The position numbers and the translations under genes are program-made. Positions 1 through 8,213 of a DNA stretch of 64,000 nt are shown one piece after another (within the stretch, counting starts at the first letter, position 1; each line of letters opens with the position of its first letter). The notes under the pieces were generated by a model that was given only the letters and a program-made list of their open reading frames with translations, was not told the origin of the DNA and made no database searches. Source of the stretch: CAVTWY01 sp963738575 (GTDB taxonomy: Bacteria; Pseudomonadota; Gammaproteobacteria; Burkholderiales; Burkholderiaceae_C); contig CAVTWY010000002.1 in the NCBI GenBank assembly GCA_963738575.1, positions 434,001-498,000 of the forward strand. Direction: 5' to 3'.

Positions 1-99
1 GGGCGTTAGCTGGTGTACGCCGGGCGCCAATGCGCGCAGCCCGGGTTGCATCTTGAAGGGCGCTTGCAAGGCAGCGTCAAAGTCAAAGCTTGTCAACAT
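1..99 (-). CDS. DUF3445 family protein (heme-dependent oxidative N-demethylase-like), N-terminal fragment
   Basis: Reading leftward from an ATG at 99, an open frame runs off the window edge after 33 codons. The N-terminus reads MLTSFDFDAALQAPFK followed by MQPGLRALAPG, which I recognise as the start of Burkholderiales DUF3445 proteins, a family linked to heme-dependent oxidative N-demethylation. Only the first 33 residues are present, so no catalytic residue can be seen and the call rests on this short match. It lies downstream of efp in the same orientation, separated by a probable terminator. Confidence 0.5.
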   Translation of the reverse strand, partial: MLTSFDFDAALQAPFKMQPGLRALAPGVHQLTP

Positions 100-155
100 G
101 ACAACAGTTTGCACTGAAAGCGCATCAATCTTGCCCCGAGGCACGTTGACCCATG

Positions 156-183
156 AAAAACGGGCGCCGAGGCACCCGTTTTG
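156..183 (-). terminator. Rho-independent terminator after efp
   Basis: On the minus strand an inverted repeat AAACGGGTGCC / GGCGCCCGTTT (one G-T pair) is followed by a run of T. It lies 18 bp past the efp stop codon and before the next leftward gene, as expected for the end of the efp transcript. Confidence 0.7.
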
Positions 184-200
184 CAGCAAGCGGCAAATGG

Positions 201-755
201 TTAGACCCGCTTGCGGTACTCGTGCGTGCGTGTGTCAATCTCAACCTTGTCACCGTTTTCCACAAACATGGGGACGGTGATTTCAAAACCGGTGCCCAGC
301 AATTTGGCAGGCTTCATGACTTTGCCCGAGGTATCGCCTTTGACGGCGGGCTCGGTCACGATCTCGCGCACCACACTGGTGGGCAGCTCGACCGAGATGG
401 CCTTGCCTTCGTAGAACACCACTTCAACGGTCATGCCGTCGTCGAGGTAACTGATGGCGTCGCCCATGTTTTCGGCTTCGACTTCAAACTGGTTGTACTC
501 CTCGTCCATGAAGGTGTACATCGGGTCGGCAAAGTAAGAGTAGGTGCACTCTTTTTTGTCCAACACGATCTGGTCCATCTTGTCGTCCGCCTTGAAGACC
601 ACTTCGGTGCCCGACGAGTTGAGCAAGTTCTTGAGCTTCATGCGCACGGTGGCCGAGTTGCGCCCCCCGCGGCTGTATTCGGTTTTGAGCACGACCATCG
701 GCTCTTTGCTGTGCATGATGACGTTGCCAGCGCGAATTTCTTGTGCGATCTTCAT
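201..755 (-). CDS. efp: Elongation factor P
   Basis: Translation factor that enters the E site of ribosomes stalled at polyproline stretches and helps peptide-bond formation. The 184-residue product has the usual EF-P length: an N-terminal KOW-like domain (MKIAQEIRAGNVI) and two OB-fold domains, ending DTRTHEYRKRV. The loop that reaches the peptidyl-transferase centre reads SRGGRNS, with arginine at residue 32 rather than lysine; this is the form modified by rhamnosylation. The start at 755 is chosen because it gives the standard N-terminus; the open frame upstream of it is not EF-P-like. earP lies upstream in the same orientation, 151 bp away. Confidence 0.97.
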   Translation of the reverse strand: MKIAQEIRAGNVIMHSKEPMVVLKTEYSRGGRNSATVRMKLKNLLNSSGTEVVFKADDKMDQIVLDKKECTYSYFADPMYTFMDEEYNQFEVEAENMGDAISYLDDGMTVEVVFYEGKAISVELPTSVVREIVTEPAVKGDTSGKVMKPAKLLGTGFEITVPMFVENGDKVEIDTRTHEYRKRV

Positions 756-906
756 GGTGAGGGTTCCGTTGCGGCAGGGAAGGGCCGACTCGACTTTCGG
801 GGTCGACTGCATCAGCCTATGGGGCCAGGGCGGTGCCTTGGCGGGTTGCCCGAGCCTGAGGGCCCATTTCTGGCGCATTTCAGGGTTCGGTGCTAAGCCC
901 TCAATT

Positions 907-1995
907 CTACCCTGGGACGAAGTTGCTATCGGCTGCTTGGGGCGACAACTGTGCAACAACAAACCGCTGCAGTTGGGTGGCCAAGTCTGCCTGGGCGGCC
1001 AGCGTCTGACGCCACGGGTTGATGGCGTTGGCCCAAGCCTGCAGCAGGGATGCGTCCAGGCGGATGGGGGCGGTGTCGCCGCCAAAGTGATTGAGCTGGT
1101 GCCAAACTTGGCGAACACCGGCGGCTACCGGCATCGCTACACCTTCGAGCATGTGATCGAGCCAAGCATCCAGCTTGGCCCTGTGCGCGCCGTCGCCTTG
1201 CGCGTAGATGTTCCACACAAAAGGCCGCCCCGCAAACACGGCGCTAACGAGCGAGTCTTCGCCGCGCACCACGTTCAAGTCGCACTGAGTCAACAGCTGG
1301 TCGAACGCGGGTTGCGCAAGCCAGGGCAGCTCGTGCAACCGCAGCATGGGGTGGCGGGCGTGGTGGCCTCCCGGCTCCCAACGCGACCGTAGAGCATCCA
1401 GCGAAGGGCCCTGTGCGGCCACGATCAAGGTGGGCTCGGTCGCCAATGATTGCAGCAAAGCGTCAAAGTTTGCGTGGGCGTAAGCAAAAACGCTGACGAC
1501 GCGCTCGTCAGGCCGGGTGGGCAGCGCTGGCGGCGCTTGGGTCGCATCAGGTAGATGCCGCAGCAGGCCGCCGGTTTGTAGGTTCAGCCCGGGGTAAAAA
1601 AACCACTTGGTGAGACCAACCCCGGGACCTGCAAGTTGAGGCGACTGAAGGCCGTGGCTACGCGCGGCGTAGCTTTGTGCGCTTAGGTACTCCAAGTTGA
1701 TCCACACGGGTGGTTGCGCGTTGGTCTTCATGCGCGCGATGAAGGGCGCTGGCGGTGTGCAGCCAAATGCTTCAATGACAACGGCGCCCACGCTGAATGC
1801 ATGCGCGGCATCGTCGAATGGCAACACCTCAACCCCGGCTTCGCCTCGCGGTGCCATCCACGCCAAGGCGCTCGCGTCGTCGACCCAAAGCCGAACCGCA
1901 CGACCGGCGGCAGCCAAGGTTCGGCCGAGCCGCCAGCAAACGCCTAGGTCACCGTGGTTGTCGATGACGCGGCAAAAAATGTCCCATCGTTGCAT
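907..1995 (-). CDS. earP: EF-P arginine-32 rhamnosyltransferase EarP
   Basis: Cytosolic glycosyltransferase that moves rhamnose from dTDP-rhamnose onto arginine 32 of EF-P, activating the factor. The 362-residue protein starts MQRWDIFCRVIDNHGDLGVCWRL, the hallmark EarP N-terminus with the DNxGDxGVxWRLA-like nucleotide-sugar segment. The C-terminal half carries the NVVRGEDSLVSAVFAGRPFVWNIYAQ stretch typical of the family's GT-B fold (quoted in parts: NVVRGEDS, AGRPFVWNIY). It is upstream of efp on the same strand and the encoded EF-P has R32, so enzyme and substrate are linked. Length and start fit the family well. Confidence 0.95.
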   Translation of the reverse strand: MQRWDIFCRVIDNHGDLGVCWRLGRTLAAAGRAVRLWVDDASALAWMAPRGEAGVEVLPFDDAAHAFSVGAVVIEAFGCTPPAPFIARMKTNAQPPVWINLEYLSAQSYAARSHGLQSPQLAGPGVGLTKWFFYPGLNLQTGGLLRHLPDATQAPPALPTRPDERVVSVFAYAHANFDALLQSLATEPTLIVAAQGPSLDALRSRWEPGGHHARHPMLRLHELPWLAQPAFDQLLTQCDLNVVRGEDSLVSAVFAGRPFVWNIYAQGDGAHRAKLDAWLDHMLEGVAMPVAAGVRQVWHQLNHFGGDTAPIRLDASLLQAWANAINPWRQTLAAQADLATQLQRFVVAQLSPQAADSNFVPG

Positions 1996-2089
1996 GGCGC
2001 ATTATCAAACCCAGAGGCACCTGGTTGTTGGTGGCGCGCAGGCACGACTGAGCGCCTCCGCATGGCCTGCGAGGTGGCCCCGATAATCA

Positions 2090-4129
2090 ATGCAGATGAC
2101 CGAGCCTCTACCCAACCCTCCATCCGACCCGAAGGCAGACCCGAAGGCAGACCCGACGGCAGACCCGAAGGCAGACCCCACCGCCAACGCCTCTGCGCCC
2201 GAGCCCATCGTCCACCGCGCTGCCCTGCTGGCCGAGGTGGCGTCGCTGTCGACGATGCCGGGGGTGTATCGGTTCTTTGACGACAAAGGCGAGGTGCTCT
2301 ACGTCGGCAAAGCCAAGCAGCTCAAGCGCCGCGTCACCAGCTACTTTCAAAAGACGCACGGTGATGGCCGCATTGCCATGATGGTGTCGCGAATCCATCG
2401 GCTGGAAACCACCGTGGTGCGTAGCGAGGACGAGGCGCTTCTACTGGAGAACAACCTCATCAAGGCGCTTTCGCCCAAGTTCAACATCTTGTTTCGCGAC
2501 GACAAAAGCTACCCTTACCTCAAGATCACGGGGCGCGGTACCGTGCCACCCAACGCCAGCAGCGCGGCCACCTTTTCGCGCATGACGTACTACCGCGGCG
2601 CCATCGACAAACGGCACCGCTACTTTGGCCCGTACCCCAACGGTTGGGCCGTGAAAGACACCATCGCGTTGATGCAAAAAGCGTTTCGCCTGCGCACCTG
2701 CGAGGACAGCGTTTACGCCCACCGCAGTCGGCCGTGTTTGCTGCACCAGATTCGTCGTTGCTCGGGCCCCTGCGTGGGCTTGATCGATGCCACCGCCTAC
2801 GCCAGCGACGTCAAAGACGCCGAGCGGTTTTTGCTGGGTGAAACCCAAGAGGTGCTGGACGACTTGCAGGCTCGCATGATGGCGCACGCCGACAAGCTGG
2901 AGTTTGAGCGCGCGGCCGAGCTGCGCCAGCAAGTCGAATCTTTGTCGCGCGTGCTGCATCGACAAAACGTGGACCAAAGCAGCCGTTCGGCCAGCGACCG
3001 TGACGTGGACATCCTCGCCGTCAAGGTGGCAGGTGGCCGGGCTTGCGTCAACATGGCCATGGTTCGTGGGGGCCGCCACTTGGGGGATCGCGCTTTTTTC
3101 CCGGCCCACGTGGACGCGGCGGTGCTGTTGGAATCGGTAGACGACGAAGATGCAGACACAACCATCACCACCGAACAACGCGTACTCGCGTCATTCATCG
3201 CCCAGCATTACCTCGATGCAGCAGTGCCACCCCAGTTGGTCGTGAGCGAGCCGGTTGACGACGCGTTGGTGCAGGTCTTGTCGGTGCAGCTTGGCGCCAA
3301 AGTGCATGTGCAACACCAGCCCCGAGAGCAACGCCGGGCTTGGCTTGCCATGGCCGAGCAGGGCGCCCAACTGGCCCTGGCACGCTTGCTGAGTGAAGAG
3401 GGTTCGCAGCGCGAAAGAACCCGCGCCTTGGCCCAAGTGCTTGGCTTGGACATGCCCGATCTTGATGCCATGCGTATCGAATGTTTCGATGTGAGTCACA
3501 CGGCGGGTGAAGCCACCCAAGCCAGCTGCGTGGTTTTTGAGGCGCACCGCATGCAGAGTGCGCAATATCGCCGTTTCAACATCACTGGCGTGACCGGCGG
3601 CGATGACGTTGCGGCAATGCGTCAAGTTTTGACGCGGCGCTACGGCAAACTGGCCGAAGGTGTGGCAGCGGGGACGGCCCGCATGCCCGATGTGGTTTTG
3701 GTGGACGGAGGGCGAACACAAATGGGTGCGGCCCGCAGCGTCTTTGAAGAGTTGGCATTGGACGTGTCGCTGCTGGTGGGCGTTGAAAAGGGTGAAGGGC
3801 GAAAGGTGGGGCTGGAGGAGTTGGTGTTTGGCGATGAGCGCCCCAAGCTCACTTTGGCCCCTGACGCTGCGGCACTGATGCTGGTGGCACAAATTCGCGA
3901 TGAGGCTCATCGGTTTGCGATCACGGGCATGCGCGCCAAGCGGGCCAGTGTGCGAACCAGTGCCAGCCGCTTGGAGGACATCGGCGGTGTGGGCCCTAAA
4001 AAGCGCGCACGCTTGTTGCAACGTTTTGGCGGGGTTCGCGGTGTCACCGACGCGAGCATTGAAGACTTGATGACCGTCGAGGGTATTTCAAAAACTTTGG
4101 CTGAGGAGATCTATCGTGCGTTGCATTAA
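2090..4129 (+). CDS. uvrC: Excinuclease ABC subunit C
   Basis: Nuclease of UvrABC nucleotide excision repair; it cuts both sides of a lesion after UvrB loading. The GIY-YIG domain begins near residue 56 (MPGVYRFF ... LYVGKAKQLKRRV), the UvrB-binding UVR motif is in the middle (ADKLEFERAAELRQQ), the RNase H-like 3' domain follows (MRIECFDVSHTAGEA, VLVDGGRTQMGAA), and C-terminal helix-hairpin-helix motifs end it (LEDIGGVGPKKRARLL). At 679 residues it is longer than most because of a roughly 38-residue N-terminal extension built from 12-bp repeats. A later start is possible, but no other good one precedes the GIY-YIG domain. The last 14 bases overlap the next gene. Confidence 0.96.
   Translation: MQMTEPLPNPPSDPKADPKADPTADPKADPTANASAPEPIVHRAALLAEVASLSTMPGVYRFFDDKGEVLYVGKAKQLKRRVTSYFQKTHGDGRIAMMVSRIHRLETTVVRSEDEALLLENNLIKALSPKFNILFRDDKSYPYLKITGRGTVPPNASSAATFSRMTYYRGAIDKRHRYFGPYPNGWAVKDTIALMQKAFRLRTCEDSVYAHRSRPCLLHQIRRCSGPCVGLIDATAYASDVKDAERFLLGETQEVLDDLQARMMAHADKLEFERAAELRQQVESLSRVLHRQNVDQSSRSASDRDVDILAVKVAGGRACVNMAMVRGGRHLGDRAFFPAHVDAAVLLESVDDEDADTTITTEQRVLASFIAQHYLDAAVPPQLVVSEPVDDALVQVLSVQLGAKVHVQHQPREQRRAWLAMAEQGAQLALARLLSEEGSQRERTRALAQVLGLDMPDLDAMRIECFDVSHTAGEATQASCVVFEAHRMQSAQYRRFNITGVTGGDDVAAMRQVLTRRYGKLAEGVAAGTARMPDVVLVDGGRTQMGAARSVFEELALDVSLLVGVEKGEGRKVGLEELVFGDERPKLTLAPDAAALMLVAQIRDEAHRFAITGMRAKRASVRTSASRLEDIGGVGPKKRARLLQRFGGVRGVTDASIEDLMTVEGISKTLAEEIYRALH
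2126..2185 (+). repeat. 12-bp tandem repeat in the 5' end of uvrC
   Basis: Five consecutive 12-bp units: three exact copies of GACCCGAAGGCA, one with a single change (GACCCGACGGCA), and a diverged last copy (GACCCCACCGCC). They encode Asp-Pro-Lys/Thr-Ala repeats in the disordered N-terminal extension of UvrC. The unit is in frame, so copy-number change would lengthen or shorten the tail without a frameshift. Confidence 0.9.
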
Positions 4130-4703
4130 AAACCAACCTTTGCGGTCAGCGCGTGTCTGCGCTGCTGTTTTGATCGTCGTGGCGTTGGCTGCGTGTTCGT
4201 CCAGGAGCCGACAAGAACCCGTCGCGGCAAGTCAGGGCCCAGCAGCGACCATGCCGGAAAACACGCCAACGTTGCCCACGGCCGGCGGAGCGCCGTCCAA
4301 CGACACAACCCTGGGCACTGTGGCGGCCCCCTTGCCAACGGCTGGCTCAACGGGTTCGCTGCCGCCTCCCACCATCAAAGCACGCAGCTGGGCTGAGTAC
4401 AAAACCTTGGCGGCGCGACGCATGTTGGCGGCCAACCCCAAAGTGACCTACATGGGTGTACCCCCCGAGCCCCTGTTGGCCGTCCCCGTGCTGGAGGTGG
4501 AACTCAACGCCAACGGTTCGGTACGCCGCATCAATGTGATGCGAAAACCCACGCAGGCTTTGGACACCATCCAGTTGGCCGTCAACGCCGTGCATCGCGC
4601 TGCGCCCTACGGCGACGTGAGCCACCTGCCTCGACCTTGGAAAATGACAGAAGTGTTCTTGTTTGACGACCAGCGGCGTTTCAAGCCGCGCACCCTGGAC
4701 TGA
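4116..4703 (+). CDS. Putative lipoprotein with TonB-C-like C-terminal half
   Basis: A 195-residue protein of unknown function. The N-terminus is a lipoprotein signal: positive residues, a hydrophobic stretch (VCAAVLIVVALAA) and a lipobox ending LAAC near residue 27, so it is probably lipid-anchored. A Pro/Thr/Ser-rich linker follows to about residue 85. The C-terminal half (VLEVELNANGSVRRINVMRK ... PWKMTEVFLFDD) resembles the beta-strand pattern of TonB C-terminal domains; this is pattern likeness, not a firm assignment. Its start overlaps uvrC by 14 bases, implying co-transcription, and pgsA follows 47 bp later. Confidence 0.8.
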   Translation: MRCIKNQPLRSARVCAAVLIVVALAACSSRSRQEPVAASQGPAATMPENTPTLPTAGGAPSNDTTLGTVAAPLPTAGSTGSLPPPTIKARSWAEYKTLAARRMLAANPKVTYMGVPPEPLLAVPVLEVELNANGSVRRINVMRKPTQALDTIQLAVNAVHRAAPYGDVSHLPRPWKMTEVFLFDDQRRFKPRTLD

Positions 4704-4750
4704 TCGACCCCGCGCGGGGGAAGTACGCCAATTGACCGTCAGGAGCCTGC

Positions 4751-5359
4751 ATGGCCGCGAGTGCCCGCCTTAGCAAGCACAATAGCGCTATGTTTTTGAC
4801 GCTGCCAACCTTGTTGACCTGGGCGCGAATTTTCGCGATCCCCTTCATTGTGGGCGTCTACTACCTCACGTCAATCGACATGGCGACGAAGAACTTGCTG
4901 GCCACCGTCAGCTTTGTGGTGGTGGCGGCGACGGATTGGCTCGATGGGTGGTTGGCACGAAAGCTCAACCAGACATCAGCTTTTGGCGCCTTTTTAGACC
5001 CGGTGGCCGACAAGTTTCTGATCGTTGCCGCGCTGTTGATGCTGCTGCATTTGGGGCGTGTTGGGGTGGTGGTGGCATGCATCATCATTGGTCGAGAGAT
5101 TGCCATTTCTGCGCTGCGCGAATGGATGGCGCAAATTGGCGCGTCGCGCAGTGTGGCCGTCACGATGGTGGGCAAGGTCAAAACGGTGGTCCAAATGGTG
5201 GCGATCCCATTTTTGCTCTACGACGGCGTCATTTTTGGGTTCATCGACACGCGGCAGTGGGGCCGCGTTTTGATTTGGGCGGCTGCGTTCTTGACGGTGT
5301 GGTCCATGATTTACTACCTCCGCAGAGCACTGCCCGAAATTCGTGCCAAGGTGAAGTAG
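4751..5359 (+). CDS. pgsA: CDP-diacylglycerol-glycerol-3-phosphate 3-phosphatidyltransferase
   Basis: Inner-membrane enzyme making phosphatidylglycerol phosphate from CDP-diacylglycerol and glycerol-3-phosphate. The CDP-alcohol phosphatidyltransferase motif is intact: DWLDGWLARKLN then GAFLDPVADKF. Several hydrophobic helices span the rest. The ATG at 4751 has a good AGGAG 5 bp upstream; an in-frame ATG at 4790 (MFLTLPTLLTWAR) matches the usual family N-terminus better but has no clear ribosome site, so the true start is uncertain by 13 residues. It follows uvrC and the lipoprotein gene; uvrC-pgsA is a common proteobacterial pair. Confidence 0.95.
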   Translation: MAASARLSKHNSAMFLTLPTLLTWARIFAIPFIVGVYYLTSIDMATKNLLATVSFVVVAATDWLDGWLARKLNQTSAFGAFLDPVADKFLIVAALLMLLHLGRVGVVVACIIIGREIAISALREWMAQIGASRSVAVTMVGKVKTVVQMVAIPFLLYDGVIFGFIDTRQWGRVLIWAAAFLTVWSMIYYLRRALPEIRAKVK

Positions 5360-5470
5360 CGCCCTGCGCAAACCACCGGTAACACTTGCGGGGTTGCTGC
5401 GCCGTTGTTGGCGTGCCCAAACCGATCGAGCCATTCTGGTTTGCCCGACCGTGGGTCGCATGAATCTGAC

Positions 5471-5476
5471 TAGAAT
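5471..5476 (+). promoter_or_regulatory. Possible -10 element upstream of HU gene
   Basis: TAGAAT in the 266-bp gap between pgsA and the HU gene. No convincing -35 is visible. A second candidate start, TTGACG near 5547, lies closer to the gene, so the promoter position is unsure. Confidence 0.3.
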
Positions 5477-5625
5477 CGTGGCCGCGCAAGGCAACTCGAC
5501 GACACCGGTGTGTTGATCAAGCGTGCTGCATGTTTGTGGATGAGTTGTTGACGCCACAATAAGTTAGTGATGGATTGGTGGCAATCAATGCGCCAGAACA
5601 ATCCAGCCGGGAGTGGGAAGCCAAC

Positions 5626-5895
5626 ATGAATAAAAGCGAACTGATCGATCACATTGCCAGCCAGGCAGATATCTCCAAAGCTGCGGCTGGCCGCGCGCTT
5701 GAGGCTGCTTTGGGTGGCATCACGTTGGCGCTTAAAAAGGGTAACTCGGTGTCGTTGGTTGGTTTCGGAACATTTTCAGTGACCAAACGTGCGGCCCGCA
5801 GTGGCCGCAACCCTCGCACAGGGGCTGCCATCAAAATCAAGGCGGCCAAAGTGCCTAAATTCCGTCCGGGCAAGGCACTCAAAGACGCTCTTTGA
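5626..5895 (+). CDS. HU family DNA-binding protein
   Basis: Small nucleoid protein that bends DNA without strong sequence preference. The 89 residues have the standard HU size: helical N-terminus MNKSELIDHIASQADIS, beta arms GFGTFSVTKRAARSGRNPRTG with the conserved RNPxTG tip, and a C-terminal KVPKFRPGKALKDAL. The start at 5626 is preceded by GGGAAG and gives the canonical N-terminus; the open frame further upstream does not look like HU. A tRNA-Val gene begins 12 bp after the stop. Confidence 0.96.
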   Translation: MNKSELIDHIASQADISKAAAGRALEAALGGITLALKKGNSVSLVGFGTFSVTKRAARSGRNPRTGAAIKIKAAKVPKFRPGKALKDAL

Positions 5896-5907
5896 GTGGC
5901 CCGGCAC

Positions 5908-5983
5908 GGGTGCTTAGCTCAGTTGGTAGAGCGGCGCCCTTACAAGGCGTAGGTCGGGGGTTCGAGCCCCTCAGCACCCACCA
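5908..5983 (+). tRNA. tRNA-Val (anticodon TAC)
   Basis: A complete 76-nt cloverleaf. The acceptor stem GGGTGCT pairs with AGCACCC; D arm GCTC/GAGC; anticodon stem GCGCC/GGCGT with loop CTTACAA (anticodon TAC at 5941-5943); T arm with TTCGAGC loop. Discriminator A and the CCA end (5981-5983) are encoded. It follows the HU stop by 12 bp and may be transcribed with it. Confidence 0.97.
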
Positions 5984-5993
5984 GATGCTCCGC

Positions 5994-5999
5994 TAGAAT
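5994..5999 (+). promoter_or_regulatory. Possible -10 element for ppiD
   Basis: TAGAAT, 11 bp after the end of tRNA-Val and about 80 bp before the ppiD start. No strong -35 is visible because the upstream position lies inside the tRNA gene. Confidence 0.35.
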
Positions 6000-6011
6000 C
6001 GCGGCTTCTTT

Positions 6012-6044
6012 GCATGAAGGCGAACCCTGCGTTCGCCTTCATGC
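6012..6044 (+). repeat. Perfect 13-bp inverted repeat between tRNA-Val and ppiD
   Basis: GCATGAAGGCGAA and its exact complement TTCGCCTTCATGC flank a 7-nt loop. No T run follows (CATGGGTC), so it is not a classic terminator. It would form a stable hairpin in the ppiD 5' leader or at the 3' end of a tRNA-Val transcript. Confidence 0.8.
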
Positions 6045-6081
6045 CATGGGTCTTCCCACTCTCACTTGGACGCTCTTTACG

Positions 6082-8055
6082 ATGTTTGACTTTGTCCGCG
6101 CGAACAACAAGCTCTTCTTCTTCGTGTTGTTGCTGTTGATCATTCCGTCGTTTGTGTTTGTGGGCCTGCAAGGCTACACAGGCAGCATGAGCGACAGCGC
6201 CAACAATGCCGTTGCCACCGTCGACGGCAAAAAGATCACCCAAGCGTCATGGGATGCTGCTCACCGCCAGCAAATTGAGCAGATCCAGCGTTCGGTGCAA
6301 GGCGTTGACCCCAAGTTGTTGGATTCCCCCGAGCTCAAGCGCGAAGCGCTCGAACGCCTGGTTCGCGAGCGTGTCTTGTTTGCCGCCGCGCGCAAGCAAC
6401 ACCTGGTGGTGACCGACGATCAACTGCAAACCGAGCTGTTGGCCATCCCTCAGTTGGCTCAACTTCGCAGCCCCACGGGCGCGATCAACATCGAAGCCTA
6501 CAAGGCACTGTTGCAGGCTCAGGGGCTAACGCCAGAAACCTTTGAAAGCAGCGTGCGTCAAGAGTCAACCTTGCGACAGGCCCTTGAAGGCCCGACAACG
6601 CATGTGCCCAATTCTGTGGCAGCGACACGCACCGCACTAGAAGCCTTGCTGCAGCGGCGCGAGGTCCAGATTCAAACATTTGACACGCAGGGTTACGCTG
6701 CCAAGATAAGCCCCAGCAACGACGACTTGATGAGCTACTACAAGGCCAACGAAGCCTTGTTCAAGTCGCCCGAGCGTGCCGCCATTGAATTCGTGGTACT
6801 CGATGCAGAGGCACTCAAGGGCAGCGTCAGTGTGTCGGCCGACGACGTGCGCAAGTTTTACGAGCAAAATATTGCTTCGTTCACCGACGCTGAAGAACGG
6901 CAAGCCAGCCATATCCTGATCAAGGCCGACAAGGCAGCGCCTGCCGATCAACGCGCCGCTGCCAAGGCGCAGGCCGAGCTGTTGCTGGCGCAGGTTCGCA
7001 AAGCGCCCGATCAATTCGCCGCTGTTGCCAAGAAGAGCTCACAAGACCCCGGCTCGGCCGCACAGGGGGGCGACCTTGGTTTTTTTGGTCGCAGCGCCAT
7101 GGTCAAACCGTTTGAAGACGCCGCCTACTCGATGAAAGCCGGCGAAATCTCGAACGTTGTCGAGTCTGACTTTGGCTTTCACATCATTCAGTTGATCGCC
7201 ACGCGCGGCGGCGAAAAACAACCGTTTGACAAGGTCAAGGCCAAGATCGAAAACGACTTGAAGCTTCAAACAGCGCAAAAGCAATACGGCGAACTGTCTG
7301 AGCAGTTCGGCAACCTTGCCTACGAGCAGGCGGATTCATTGCAGCCGTTGGTGGACAAGCTCAAATTGGTCAAGCGCACGGCGTTGGTGGCCAGATCGCC
7401 CGAGCCCGCAGCCAGCGGTCCGCTGGCATCGTCCAAGTTGCTGGATGCCGTCTTCAGCGACGACGTGCTTAAAAACAAGCGCAACTCGCAAGCGATTGAA
7501 ACCGCACGCAGCCAGTTGACAGCTGCGCGCGTGACGCAACATCAACCCGCACGCGTTTTGCCGCTTGACGAAGTTAAAGACCGCGTGCGCAATGCAGTGG
7601 TGGCGGCGCAAGCTGCGGCTGCCGCCAAAAAAGAGGGCGAGGCACGCTTGGCGCAACTCAAAGCATCAGGCCAAGCCACGGGCATGCCGGCGCCGGTGTC
7701 GTTGTCGAGGGCACAAACGCAAAACCAGCCGCAAGACGTGATCAACGCCGTGATGCGGGCACCGTCAACGCCGATGCCCCAGTGGGTGGGCGTTGACTTG
7801 GGTGCCGGTGGCTACGCGGTGGTTCGGGTGGGTGCGGTGTCGCCTCCAGCTGCCGACTCTCCTGAAGTCACACAGTTGTCTGCCAAGTACGGCGATGCCT
7901 GGGCGGCAGCCCAAGGCAAAGGCTACTTTGATGCTTTGAAGAAGCGCTACGGCGCCGAGGTGCTCGTGAAAGCGGACGCCACGGCCGCTGCCACGGCGTT
8001 GGCAACAGCAGGGGCTGCAGCGGGCGCTGCACCGGCTTCGGCGCCAACCAAGTAA
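6082..8055 (+). CDS. ppiD: Peptidylprolyl isomerase PpiD (SurA N-terminal and parvulin domains)
   Basis: Periplasmic folding factor anchored in the inner membrane near the Sec translocon. The 657-residue form has a short cytoplasmic N-terminus (MFDFVRANNK), one membrane helix (residues about 10-32), a SurA-like chaperone region starting near AVATVDGKKITQ, a parvulin domain around residues 268-372 (QASHILIK ... GGDLGFFGR ... DFGFHIIQL) and a helical C-terminal region with an Ala-rich tail. The start at 6082 gives the standard PpiD N-terminus; the upstream in-frame ATG at 6010 lies in the leader hairpin. It sits between two tRNA genes. Confidence 0.95.
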   Translation: MFDFVRANNKLFFFVLLLLIIPSFVFVGLQGYTGSMSDSANNAVATVDGKKITQASWDAAHRQQIEQIQRSVQGVDPKLLDSPELKREALERLVRERVLFAAARKQHLVVTDDQLQTELLAIPQLAQLRSPTGAINIEAYKALLQAQGLTPETFESSVRQESTLRQALEGPTTHVPNSVAATRTALEALLQRREVQIQTFDTQGYAAKISPSNDDLMSYYKANEALFKSPERAAIEFVVLDAEALKGSVSVSADDVRKFYEQNIASFTDAEERQASHILIKADKAAPADQRAAAKAQAELLLAQVRKAPDQFAAVAKKSSQDPGSAAQGGDLGFFGRSAMVKPFEDAAYSMKAGEISNVVESDFGFHIIQLIATRGGEKQPFDKVKAKIENDLKLQTAQKQYGELSEQFGNLAYEQADSLQPLVDKLKLVKRTALVARSPEPAASGPLASSKLLDAVFSDDVLKNKRNSQAIETARSQLTAARVTQHQPARVLPLDEVKDRVRNAVVAAQAAAAAKKEGEARLAQLKASGQATGMPAPVSLSRAQTQNQPQDVINAVMRAPSTPMPQWVGVDLGAGGYAVVRVGAVSPPAADSPEVTQLSAKYGDAWAAAQGKGYFDALKKRYGAEVLVKADATAAATALATAGAAAGAAPASAPTK

Positions 8056-8098
8056 GCGGGTTTCACGGCGAGGCCGCCAAGCATGGGGGCGGGCTCGC

Positions 8099-8104
8099 TA
8101 TAAT
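8099..8104 (+). promoter_or_regulatory. -10 element for tRNA-His
   Basis: A perfect TATAAT that ends 11 bp before the tRNA-His 5' end, placing transcription start a few bases upstream of the mature tRNA. No good -35 is seen at 17 bp. Confidence 0.55.
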
Positions 8105-8115
8105 CGGGTTTCGGT

Positions 8116-8192
8116 GGTGGCTGTAGCTCAGTTGGTAGAGTCCCAGATTGTGATTCTGGTTGTCGTGGGTTCGAGCCCCATCAGCCACCCCA
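8116..8192 (+). tRNA. tRNA-His (anticodon GTG)
   Basis: A cloverleaf with acceptor stem GTGGCTG/CAGCCAC, the extra G at -1 (8116) opposite the C discriminator (8189) that marks tRNA-His, D arm GCTC/GAGT, anticodon stem CCAGA/TCTGG with loop TTGTGAT (anticodon GTG at 8150-8152), a TTCGAGC T loop and encoded CCA (8190-8192). Confidence 0.97.
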
Positions 8193-8213
8193 TCGAAACG
8201 CACGTCTTTGCGT

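Noticed and set aside
756..1118. N-terminal extension of EF-P
   Set aside because: It would overlap earP and carries no EF-P sequence; the start at 755 gives the standard protein.
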